Source: Pseudo-nitzschia pungens (lineage: Eukaryota; Bacillariophyta; Bacillariophyceae; Bacillariales; Bacillariaceae). From it: a DNA stretch of 64,000 bases. This document shows positions 1-9,249 of this stretch, piece by piece; position 1 is the stretch's first letter, and every line of letters begins with the position of its first letter. Both the position numbers and the translations under genes were made by a program. The DNA lies in assembly GCA_037355855.1 (NCBI GenBank), contig CM074765.1:1984001-2048000 (forward strand), given 5' to 3'. A model generated the notes under the pieces. That model searched no databases, was not told where the DNA came from, and saw only the letters and a list, made by a program, of their open reading frames with translations.

Positions 1-1047
1 GCGAACAGCGCCGGAATCGCCTATGAATCGCTTCCCTGCTTTTACGAGAATACCATCGGTTTGACCTTCACCGGTTGGGAGAAAAACTACAATCCAATCC
101 ACATTCGTGACAAGATGACGGACAACCCGTGGGTTCCCGTGGTGGCCATCGCGATGTACGGCATCATGATTGGCGTCGGTCGCACCTATTTCAAAACCCG
201 AGAACCTTGGAGCTGGAGAACTTCCTTGGCGTTTTGGAATTTGGGTCTTTCGGTGTTTTCCCTGATTGGTTTTTGCCGGGTCGCTCCGCAATTGGCACAC
301 AACCTATACCATTACACCATCTCCGAAAATTTTTGCTTCGATCCCGAGCAAATGTACGGATCGGACCGCATGGTTGGAACCTGGGTTCAGTTCTTCGTTC
401 TGAGCAAGTTCCCGTAAGTGATCTATTTCGTCATCCATTCAACGCTCAATCAGGATCGCGCAGGGTTTCAGCGGGAAGGCGATAACTATGCATTCCGACG
501 CAGTGGATTGTCACGGCAAACTTGTTCTGTGTACACCAAACTTTTTTTCTGACACGTTTGTTCGCTCCCTTTCTTCATACCCTCGGATGCAACCACTGGC
601 AGTGAGTTGATTGATACCTACTTCATTGTCATCCACAAGAAGCCTCTTATTTTGTTGCACTGGTACCATCATATTTCCGTTTTGGCGTATTGCTGGCATT
701 CCTACGTGACAAAGGCTCCTCCGGGAATCATCTTTTGCGTCATGAACTACGCAGTGCATGCCATCATGTACTTCTACTATTTTTTGATGGCCGTAAAGTG
801 CAAACCAAAGTGGTTCAACAGCATGTACATTACCGTCTCGCAGATCTCGCAAATGGTCGTCGGTGTCATTGTCACTATTTTGGGTTTTGTCCTTCCGCCA
901 TTTTATGAGGGAGAGTGCCATATCAAGAAGCAAAACAACGTTGCAGCCCTTATCATGTACGGCAGCTACCTGCTATTGTTCCTGCAATTCTTTTTCAAAC
1001 GATACTCGAGTGCACCGAAGAAGCAGGACGCCAAGAAGAACAGTTAA
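1..1047 (+). CDS. ELO-family very-long-chain fatty acid elongase (5' end outside window)
   Basis: Condensing enzyme (3-ketoacyl-CoA synthase) that adds two carbons from malonyl-CoA to acyl-CoA in the ER membrane. Two exons are visible, 1-413 and 603-1047, joined by a GTAAGT...CAG intron in the codon for the proline of SKFPEL. The frame is open to base 1, so the N-terminus is missing; 285 residues are visible. Diagnostic motifs are KxxELxDT-like SKFPELIDT, the histidine box HWYHH (visible residues 157-161) and NYAVHAIMYFYY, which resembles the saturated/monounsaturated (ELOVL3/6-like) branch more than PUFA elongases, whose box is usually HxYHH after a different NxxxHxxMYxYY. Several hydrophobic helices follow. 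The C-terminus is KKNS, a canonical KKXX ER-retrieval signal. The family call is firm; the substrate class is inference. Confidence 0.93.
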
Positions 1048-1372
1048 AAAGCACTAGTAATTTTGTCACGAAAACAAGCAACGTTATTGCGAAAACCGTA
1101 GCAACGCAAATTGAACCCATCATCACTTGCTCTTTTTGTATCTATTTAGATCAATATCATATTATACCGTATCCATCCGGAAAATCTTCCTGGAGAACGC
1201 GTGGAAGGCAATCAATTCACCAGAAAACAACTACACCTATAAATACAGAAGTGAATGGAAAACGATCAACTCTATGTTATTGTTTCAAAAATAGAGTTTC
1301 ACACCACTGTGACGGCACAATTGTCTCGTTCAATTTATGTGCTTGTTTGGTTTGTTATTCGCTCATCCATCG
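1048..1372. other. Convergent intergenic spacer
   Basis: The elongase and the minus-strand membrane-protein gene both end here, so this should hold two 3' untranslated regions. It is AT-rich with no open frame worth calling. I saw no repeat or RNA gene in it. Confidence 0.5.
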
Positions 1373-2797
1373 TCATAAATCACGGCGTCCCTTATCGCGC
1401 TTCTTTCCAAAGACGACAAAGAATAGTCCCATGGTTACCGCGAAAAACGCGCAACCTACGAAGTGATTTGAATGATCCAGGCCATCATGAGGGTAGAGTT
1501 TAATGCCGCGGTCACCTCTATCCACATCTTCTTCAACATCATCAGCAATGTCACCTTCATCAGGAAGGACATCATCGTTGCCGGTGTCATGTAAAACCTC
1601 CGGCAGGTCGTCATCGGTTCCACCATCGTCCATATCCTCAGAAATTTTGTCCGCACGTTTGTGTTCCCGCTTCGAAGCTGTATAATCTGACAACTTTTGC
1701 TGTCTAGTCCTATGATGTTGCCCTGTTTCTCTGCCCAAATCTAGAGTTTTGTCTCGAATTTTTTGTTGTAAAGTTTTGGCATTGTCGTTTCCCCTACTGT
1801 TGGCTGCATTGCGGGTATCGGCTGCAGAACGTATTTCCAAGCCAAGATCTCTCGCACCCATTTTCACATCCAATCCCTTCGGTATATTCCCAGGCTTTTC
1901 CAGCATGTTCTTTCTCTTTCGTTTTAGTTTCGAATTTTGTGTTGCTGCCTTTTCTTTTTGTCCCTCGTCCTGTTTCTCTACTGCTGGTTCTGCTTTTTCG
2001 GAAAGCATTTTTTCAAGCTTTTCTTCCTCTTTCTCTCGTTCTTCTATTTCTTCGATTTCCTCTTCAATCTCTTCTACTTCTTCTTTCAGTTTCGCCAAGT
2101 CTCCCTCGTTCTCTGGAGATTCTATTGTCTCGCTCGCTTCCCCCGGTTCCAAAATCAAATCCGGAACCAACCTCACCGCGGAGTGCCCGGTTGCCCATCC
2201 GGACCATACCCGGAGCTTGGCGGTCGGATCATTTATCTGGAGGACAACCAATCCGTTGTTGTCCATGTGTCTAGCCGAAACGCGCTTGTTGTTTTCGCAA
2301 CCGATCGCTCCCCCCGCAACAAACTCGGCGGCGCTGGAATCTTCCTTTCCCGGTTCCTCGAATTCCACCACGAATTGCAGATCTTCATTGAATTCGCTGG
2401 TGGAATACGGAATCACAAAGGCAATCCGTACCGTTTTAGTAGAGGAAGGATCGTAGTAATACGGTGTTTCCAGCTGTTTGTCACTGTCACCCAAAACTAC
2501 CAGGTGCATCTTTGGAAAATCTGATTCCTCGGGTGGTTTGACCTCGTTGTTCATGATGACCTCTTCCGTTGATAAGTCTGTCATACAACCAATGTTGGTC
2601 TCAACGAGGTTATTGGCAAAGGCATCAACCAATACTGTGGTCACGGTATTTGTAACTAAGGGACAATCCGGCGAAAGCAAAATTAACCCAAATAGGCTCA
2701 GAGCTGCCATCGTATAAATTTGCGATAGATGTCGGCGCGGAGGTTTTCTTCTGCCATTTTTCATCATCGTCGTGATGGTGCTTATGCCGTTGTTCAT
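1373..2797 (-). CDS. Unrecognised secretory-pathway membrane protein with acidic coiled coil
   Basis: Single-exon gene for 474 residues; I do not recognise the family. Visible: a basic N-terminus (residues 1-26, KNGRRKPPRR) followed by a hydrophobic signal or signal-anchor (about 29-47), a folded-looking domain to about residue 225 with two well-spaced cysteines, a strongly charged Glu/Lys coiled coil (about 228-290, repeating EEVEEIEEEIEEIEE), a basic linker KLKRKRK, a long acidic Asp/Glu tract (about 395-435), one transmembrane segment close to the C-terminus (about 447-465) and a short basic tail KKRDKGRRDL. This fits a type I membrane protein with a lumenal domain and a short cytosolic tail, in ER or endosomal membranes, but that is inference from topology only. 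It converges on the elongase. The start is the first Met giving a basic n-region; a downstream Met at residue 11 or 12 would also work. Confidence 0.75.
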   Translation of the reverse strand: MNNGISTITTMMKNGRRKPPRRHLSQIYTMAALSLFGLILLSPDCPLVTNTVTTVLVDAFANNLVETNIGCMTDLSTEEVIMNNEVKPPEESDFPKMHLVVLGDSDKQLETPYYYDPSSTKTVRIAFVIPYSTSEFNEDLQFVVEFEEPGKEDSSAAEFVAGGAIGCENNKRVSARHMDNNGLVVLQINDPTAKLRVWSGWATGHSAVRLVPDLILEPGEASETIESPENEGDLAKLKEEVEEIEEEIEEIEEREKEEEKLEKMLSEKAEPAVEKQDEGQKEKAATQNSKLKRKRKNMLEKPGNIPKGLDVKMGARDLGLEIRSAADTRNAANSRGNDNAKTLQQKIRDKTLDLGRETGQHHRTRQQKLSDYTASKREHKRADKISEDMDDGGTDDDLPEVLHDTGNDDVLPDEGDIADDVEEDVDRGDRGIKLYPHDGLDHSNHFVGCAFFAVTMGLFFVVFGKKRDKGRRDL

Positions 2798-3705
2798 CGT
2801 GCTCTGATGGAAACAATACGCCGATTGCTTTGCTCGTTAAGACTTGCTAACAATGCGAAATTTGACGCGGATAAGGGGGATTCTCAAAGAAGTCTTCCGA
2901 TTCAGAGACAGTAGACACCAGGTATCATGGCATTTCCCATCTCCGATGGAAAATAATACTGTACCAATGCCCGAAAGACATTTTGTCGTTTTGGTCTTGC
3001 TTTTTCATCTCTGAAACAAAACCGTTTCAAAACTCCCCAACTACGTACGAGCAAGCTGCGCTACATAGTACGTAAAACCTTACGTAGAGAGAACCGGGCG
3101 TGGTGGGTTTTGACTGGATCGACTCATTCTCTTCTTTGCTCTGTGAATGCATCTGGTTGCTGTAAGTCTTACCGGTATCATCATCAGTAACAATTTCTTC
3201 GCACCATTTCTTGTTTCCCAAACGGAGGCAATCCCTCATCAACACAAACTTGATTGCGACTAGTATCACTTTATTAGGACGAGAAAGAGAAAAAAGAAAC
3301 ATATCAAACAATATTTGTTGGGCCATACTATCTGGTTTGTTACTGGTACTATTTTATTATTTGATGAGTAAAATATTGTCAGAATCACCGTTTTCGCATG
3401 ATGCTGCTGTGTCGTTTCACTCCGATCGCTGTAAGTATGACCACTCACAACAGTATTTACTGTAGGTACTCAGCAGTGTCTCGAATCATAGAGGTTCGAT
3501 TATTTTAATAGCACTTGGCTTAACATAGAATACCCACAACATAACTACTGCTCAACAGTGTGAGGAACTGCGGTTAAAGTAATTCTTATCACTTATCTCA
3601 TGGAACTCAAAATTGGGAATATCAAAACAAAGATAACCACGGTCAGACCAGTATTCTCTTCGCCGAGCTCTCAAGGAATGGGGAAAGAAGCAGTATGATG
3701 ATGCG
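2798..3705. other. Intergenic region (promoter of the membrane-protein gene, 3' side of GPD gene)
   Basis: About 900 bases without a convincing gene. The part next to 2797 must contain the upstream region of the minus-strand membrane protein; the part next to 3706 is the 3' flank of the glycerol-3-phosphate dehydrogenase gene. Short open frames on both strands have no protein-like composition. TACGTA-type palindromes (for example near 3040-3080) are present, as in most spacers of this window. Confidence 0.5.
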
Positions 3706-5004
3706 TCAATAGAACATTGTATCGGCCGATGCATTTGCCACTCGAATGCCGTCTACGATGTCTGGTATTGGTCGCCCCTCAAAAGCGATTTCGTAGATAG
3801 TTTTCATCAGCGGGAACTTGTTCACATACTCACCACGCGACTTTAACGTGGTATAAACTTCCCTCGTCGTGAGTGTACCCTGCAATTTTTGGCCATTCAA
3901 CAATTCCTTTTCGATACGAACCCAACGCTCTTGGCAACGTTCCTCTACTGACGCTGTTGTATCTTCTGTTTCAAACCCTCTCTCTTGTTCCAGGAGTGCT
4001 TCTTTTGCAAAAGCCTCTGCACATTTTCGATTCCGTCCACCATAGCAAGTCGTAATCAAATCTGCAACCCCACAGGATTCAACCCATGTTTCGTTCCGGA
4101 TGCCCGAGAAAAACAGTCTTCCAAATTTTGCCATTTCCAGCAATCCAACTCGGATCAAAGCCGCCTTGGTGTTTCCACCCATTCCCAATGCGTCCACGAA
4201 TCCCGCACCGATTGCAACAATGTTTTTCAAAGCACCCGCGACCTCTGCCCCGGCTACATCGTGTATGTGTTGGACACGAAAGAGCGGAGCGTCGAAGACT
4301 TTCCGTGTTCGTTCGTTGCTCAGGTGTCCAAAGTCGCAGGCCAGGGTTGCCTCGCACATCTCGCCATTTGCAACCTGCCACGCCACATTGGCCCTGATCG
4401 AGAAGCGAGCAGAGAATGCGTGAGTTTGTGTCAAGGAGCGAATGGGGATTTGAGAGGAGAGGTCGGGAGAAAATCAGAAAATTCTGGAAGCAGCGAACTG
4501 CACAGCTTCGTCCACTCACCCCATCAACGATCCGCACTCGAACTGGTTGCCCATCGCTCTGGAAATGATTTTAGAAATAAGAATGGGCTGTTGCCTCTCG
4601 TGATCAAAGTCGATCCCCTTGATCAAATTGATGCCGCGACTGTACGGCGCGGCCGATTCTGCTATCACTGGGAGCATTTTCATCAGGAACTGGTGCGGCG
4701 TAACAAAGATTAGGAGCGTTGCGTCTTTGCATGCCGTCGCCAGATCAGGAATCGCAACGACGTTTTCGGGGATCGAGATCCCCGGGAGATATTTGACGTT
4801 TTCGTGTCGTTCGTTGATAATTTCTGAAATGTTCTTGGTGGATCCGTCCTCCAGGGTAATTCTTTCCTCGTAGACATACATGTTCACTGTCGTATCCAAG
4901 GATTCGTGACGAGCACAATTAGAACCGATGACAGTGGCTATGGCGGAACCCCAGTTACCGGACCCGATGATAGCCACCTTGTCAAAATCGATCGGTGAAG
5001 GCAT
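3706..5004 (-). CDS. GPD1: NAD-dependent glycerol-3-phosphate dehydrogenase
   Basis: Reduces dihydroxyacetone phosphate to sn-glycerol-3-phosphate with NADH, feeding glycerolipid and glycerol synthesis. Two exons on the minus strand, 5004-4520 and 4393-3706, with a GTGAGT...CAG intron; the join restores the conserved LMGAN at residues 160-164. The product is 390 residues, normal for the eukaryotic enzyme. Visible motifs: Rossmann loop GSGNWG (residues 14-19), NLIKGID with one catalytic Lys (about 129), [17 protein letters not shown] with the second (about 218) and [14 protein letters not shown] carrying the phosphate-binding Arg. There is no signal or transit peptide and no C-terminal SKL, so a cytosolic enzyme is the simplest reading. 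Diatoms have several GPD copies; which one this is cannot be told. Confidence 0.95.
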
Positions 5005-6305
5005 CTTTGTTTTGTTGTGCCACCTTCATGAACCGTGTTGGTGCGAGGTAGAGTTTGTGTCGTCCCTGTTCTTTGTCGTCGTTCGAAAGAATGCCGAAAC
5101 CAGTTGTATTGTGTCCGTCACAATTCATTATGAGACTGATTCTCTCACTTCTGTATTAAACCTATCACCGCTATCACCTGAACTTACCTGTCACCCACAT
5201 AATTGTTGTCATCAAAATCAAGAGAGCCATTCGTACGGTACGGGGACATCAATCAACAATACTGGAACACAATGCATACGTGTACCGGTACAACAAGGCG
5301 AAGCATTAAAATCCGAAAAGTGAGATTTTTGGAAGAGAAGCGGTTCTCTGAGGAGGAAAACGCAGTCGTGACATCTCAAAGGGGGGGAAAGTGGAATTAG
5401 AGGGGGAAACGTTGAGGGTCTTTTCCCTTACGTGTAGTCCTCCTACCTACTTTTGCATAAGTTGGCAAAACTAGTAACCTTACGCGTAATTACGGTATGC
5501 CTTGTGTATGGCGGAAGAACAGGAAGTTGTAACCTTACCTTAGGATTACTTCTTCAAAGTATCACAAGTTCTTCCTGTAAGTTACCATGATCTCACTTCC
5601 CATGTTTTTCTTGTTGCTATTAGGATACTACAGAATTACCGAAATTAACGCAATTCAATCAATCAGGTTGTTGTTTCAACAGTGACTGACTGATAGTAGT
5701 ATTTTGATTGCATAGTACTAGTACATTATCGATTGAATTTTGATTGGAAACTTGTGGTTTGAAATCATAGAAACTCGCAAACGTGACATCGAACAAAATT
5801 CAAATTTGGGAAAGATTTTAGACCGCGCTGTACACCTGTTCCGCTGTAAGCATGTCATTCATCTTGGTCAGTATCTCGTCTGTTGTGTGCGAAAGGGAAA
5901 TAATATTATTTGTGAGGTTGACAGACTTGCATCTGTGGCACCGAGTCCTTACCACCACCTGTCGAGAAGAAGAACTACATGCAACTTGCAACTTATCTTC
6001 GATACGAGATCTTGTTGTGGGTGAAACAAAAGACGGAGAACTTGACACAACGTCTGACAGTGCTTTCATTTGTTAATCACGGCTATAAGAAAGATACCAC
6101 GACAAGACCAGTTTTGCTGAATAGAAAATTCTGGAAGAGGTCGAACATGAACAGTATGTGGAAAGAAAGTAATCGATATTCTAGCAGGTGTTTTCGTATC
6201 GTAGTTAGAATAATAATAATACATGACAGATCTTGTAATGCTGGAATTCGGTGCGGCTGTCGAATTTTTGGATATGCTTCCCTGCAGTCCAAGGTCTGCG
6301 TGAGT
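5005..6305. other. Intergenic region upstream of GPD gene
   Basis: About 1.3 kb that must include the GPD promoter (next to 5004) and the 3' flank of the small plastid-protein gene. It is AT-rich with TTACCTTAC/TTACGCGTAA-like short inverted motifs around 5450-5560. Open frames at 5818-6069 (-) and 6083-6397 (-) have unconvincing composition. No RNA gene seen. Confidence 0.45.
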
Positions 6306-6476
6306 TCAAATGGATCTTGTCTGCAAAAATCCATCTGATAGCCCCTTCTCGATCTCGTTCGTGCCATACGTGCGTTCGCAATCCAATGCGTCCTCACGAC
6401 ACTGGGTCAAGGTTGTAATGATGTCGTCGAACTTCTGGTGCAAAGTTCTCTCGAATTTTGCATCTGTCAAAATCAT
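6306..6476 (-). CDS. Possible 56-residue small ORF overlapping the upstream stop (TAATG)
   Basis: Reading on the minus strand, the stop of the small plastid protein (TAA, 6478-6476) overlaps an ATG (6476-6474) that opens a 56-codon frame to TGA at 6308-6306. The peptide (begins MILTDAKFERTLHQKFDD, continues with TQCREDALDCERTYGTNE) is helical-looking, rich in charged residues and unlike the noise frames around it. It could be a second cistron read by reinitiation, the last exon of an alternative transcript (a TTTTGACAG acceptor-like site lies just after the overlap), or chance. I do not recognise it. Confidence 0.3.
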   Translation of the reverse strand: MILTDAKFERTLHQKFDDIITTLTQCREDALDCERTYGTNEIEKGLSDGFLQTRSI

Positions 6477-6900
6477 TAGAATTGGTTGGGGTCGGGGAGG
6501 TTGGTCAGGGCTACTCCGGCGACTCCAGCGAAAGCGATCAAGCCGGCTCCAGCGATGAGCGCAGACTTGGTCTTTTCCTCGGCGCTGGTGGATTCGACTT
6601 CCATCTTGGGTTCGATGGCCCAGACGTTGGACTTTCCGTCCTGGTCCACCGAAACACCACGCTCGACAACATTGCCGTTCTGGTCCTCAGCGAAGAGGGC
6701 GACCGCTCGTGTGCGTTGGGCAACAGGAGCTGCCATTTGAAAAATAAGAGAACGAGCACAAAGAAAGGCATTGTGAGTCTACCATCCCACAAAGTTGGTC
6801 TGCCGGGTTTGGGACACTTTCCCCAACACGCAAACGTACCGAAAGCGTTGGTGGCGCTGAATGCTTGGGCAAGGACGAAAAGAGTGCAGGTGACCTTCAT
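6476..6900 (-). CDS. Small plastid-targeted single-helix membrane protein (104 aa), family unknown
   Basis: Two exons, 6900-6840 and 6729-6476, with a GTACGT...CAG intron; splicing creates the sequence SATNAFAPVAQR. That is a signal peptide (residues 1-18, MKVTCTLFVLAQAFSA) followed by an ASAF-type motif with the essential Phe, the hallmark of import into complex red plastids. The mature part starts near residue 20, contains a short hydrophilic stretch (FAEDQNGNVVERGVSVDQDGK), then one transmembrane helix (about 74-95, SALIAGAGLIAFAGVAGVAL) and ends TNLPDPNQF. Size and single helix suggest a small thylakoid or photosystem-associated subunit, but I cannot name it, and that role is inference. 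The unspliced downstream Met could encode a truncated cytosolic form, but the splice-derived AFAP motif argues for the two-exon model. Confidence 0.8.
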
Positions 6901-7448
6901 TTTTTCAGTGTTTTCAAGTAGCAGTCTTGATTGAATTGGAACAGGAGTTGTTTTATGTCAGCACCGAGAGTAGCGTCAAGAATCAAAAACGACTGTTTCG
7001 AGATATCGGCTCAATTATTACGGTGCGATAGGCATTTCTGACACGACGACAAAGATGATGTTGTCGATTGGCAGATGTGATGATGCAGACGCAGCTTCCA
7101 GAACACGGTGGGCGGGAAAGTCATTCGTAAGTAGGAAAATAGTTCGCTATCTCCCAATTATCTCCAATCACAGAAAACAATGTAGTTGCGTGATGTAATA
7201 GCCAGCAATCACAACATCATTCTCGGTTTTCGAGGCATGACAAAAAATAAATACGGTTGGTCAAAGACACAATCGACCTCAAAAGCCACGTCAGTGGTGA
7301 CGACATTATGTTCCTATCTTTTAAACATATACAACATATGAGTAGGTACGTACTCGCACTTCCAGATTTGGAATACGGTATGTTTGTACATACGATTATC
7401 GTATTACAAGTAGTAACCTGACGCACGAGTAAGTTACCTTTTAGAAAA
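6901..7448. other. Upstream region of the small plastid-protein gene
   Basis: About 550 bases between the start codon at 6900 and the first mobile unit at 7449. It should contain the promoter of the minus-strand gene. TACGTA-like and GTAC-rich short palindromes occur at 7330-7440. No other gene is visible. Confidence 0.45.
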
Positions 7449-8042
7449 TGGAACATGGTTGATTTAATTTTTTAAAACAATTTTTTAAAAGAATTTAAAT
7501 TTTTCCAGCCCCCCCCGACACCGCCAGCACGAACCATAGCCCCCAGGATTGTGTACCATCCAACGGACTGCCAAGTGCCATGTTGATACCCAGGTATCAA
7601 CATGACACCAGTGTCATTTTGACACTTTCTGATACCAAAATGACACGACACCTAGGTATCAACATGCCACCCATTTGTCTTCTTAGACCGTCTTTGTTCA
7701 TTCGTCATTCACGGACAACAAGGTTGATTGAATGTTTTTATGTTTGCCCTCATTTGCTGTCTTCTGTGTCCCTTGTTTGTCATTCACTTCTCTTGTGAGT
7801 CTCAAAATGGCAGTTGGGTATCAAAATGACACTGGTGTCACTTTGATACCAAAAAAAAGTATCAGAAAGTATCAGGTATCACAATGATGACACCGGTGTC
7901 ATTTTGATACCTGGGTGTCCTCATTTTGATACCTCAGTGTCATTTTGATACCTAAGTATCATTTTGATAGGTCCAAGAGAAGTGCTGACTGTGCTATTGC
8001 TAAAATCAACCATGTTGGTGTGGAGGGGGGCTGGGCTGGAAA
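7449..8042. mobile_element. TIR unit copy 1, right end cut off by copia LTR
   Basis: Starts with GGAACATGGTTGATTTAAT, continues with an AT-rich then C-rich inverted-repeat arm (7449-7530) and a core of about 440 bases made of short direct and inverted motifs built on GATACC, GTGTCATTTTGATACC and CACTGGTGTCAC. The right arm (about 8000-8042) is recognisable as the complement of the left arm (CCAGCCCCCC versus GGGGGGCTGG) but stops at the LTR start TGTCGCG. The complete right arm survives at 20847-20932, where it ends ATCAACCATGTTCC. No coding capacity: a MITE-like non-autonomous element. The same terminal sequence bounds the unrelated-looking element at 27765-28816. Confidence 0.7.
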
Positions 8043-8349
8043 TGTCGCGATACGATACAGAGCTGAGCGCTTTGGCTCAGCTCCCCTTTTATTCACTCTT
8101 TCTTTTATACTCTAAAATAAACACACCTATCATGCCCTCCTTTCGATCGATTCCGATGTACCTCTAGGGAAGTGCTTTGTATTGCTTGAGCGTATGCAAT
8201 AGGCCTTGAACAGTCCACTGTAGACTCACGATTTGCCAGGACTTTATGTATTATTATTGTTAAGGCTTTTCCTTATTTACAGACCAGTACGAGATACATA
8301 TCTACGATTAAGTTCCCCGAAGACCGCTGACGAGCGGATATCAACACAG
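8043..8349 (+). repeat. 5' LTR of copia-like element
   Basis: Direct repeat of 14264-14570 with no difference that I can see. Begins TGTCGCG; the exact 3' end is ambiguous by up to three bases (ATCAACA/ACACA/CAG). Contains TTTTATACTCTAAAATAAAC, a plausible TATA/poly(A) region. Confidence 0.9.
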
Positions 8350-9249
8350 TTTATCAGACCCACCGCTCGACCCACTACGAACCGGGACGCCGGCTAGAGC
8401 GTGTGAAGAAACCCAGCTGGCTGATCACCACTGGCATCCATGCCTACACTTGGATGTAAAACCTCAGCTGAAACTGGACCAGCAGCTGACATCGTGAGAT
8501 CCCTGATGTTAATGGGGAGCCCTTCCCCAGACACGCGACCGACCGGAGCCCACACATCCACCTCTGGGGCCTGTTGATACAGTAGATGAGCATCATGGTG
8601 GCACCATGGAGGCTCGATCCGGTAGGGGAAGGAGCAGGACGTGGAGAAAGCAGCGTCCATGATTCCCTGTTATTTTACAGGATTCAAGGGGGACGCTTGC
8701 TTACTACGGATGGAACCACACTGGAAAAAGAATTTTCGTGGAAGACAGACCACCACGTACTTCCCAGTGAAGACAGTGTCCAGCAGACCAAGGACATGAC
8801 GTCAGGCCCATCCGACTGAGGCGCAGACAACCTCACGAGGCGCAGACAACCTCAAATCTGCCATACCATCGATTTTGATTTTTAGCCAAGGGAACTTGGA
8901 ATCAGACAAGCCAAGAACCCTGAGATCTGTCATATCTCAGAATCAAATCGATTGGTCCAGAGCAGATCAGAAAGACCGAAAGAATTCTTCTCTTTTGGTA
9001 ACCAACCATCCAACCATCAAATCGGAACCATCGATGTGGATAGACGTCGGCACGAAACTGTTGACACGAAAGACGTCAACACGAAACTGTTGACATGAAA
9101 ACGCTGACGTGATACCTTTTCTTTCGAACGTCGACACGAAACCGATACAAACCTTCGATCGACAACTTGGGTGGAAACAGTCCCCACCACAAAAGAATTT
9201 GGTTTAGAAACTGAAGCAAGTTAGTTACTCAGAGCAAGTCAAGTTAACC
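8350..9249 (+). other. 5' leader of copia-like element
   Basis: Non-coding internal region between the 5' LTR and the gag start, about 900 bases. The primer-binding site should lie directly after 8349, where TTTATCAGACCCACC is found; I could not match it to a tRNA with confidence. A duplicated GAGGCGCAGACAACCTCA motif lies near 8818-8850. Confidence 0.5.

Noticed and set aside
3027..3465. Short overlapping frames on both strands (84-99 codons)
   Set aside because: No protein-like composition, no splice sites, no motifs; AT-rich spacer noise.
5818..6397. Two minus-strand frames (83 and 104 codons) downstream of the plastid-protein gene
   Set aside because: No conserved motif and unconvincing composition; only the frame opening at the TAATG overlap looked worth keeping, at low confidence.
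8340..8370. Assigned primer-binding site of the copia element
   Set aside because: TTTATCAGACCCACC lies in the right place but I could not match it to a tRNA 3' end or internal half-tRNA with confidence.
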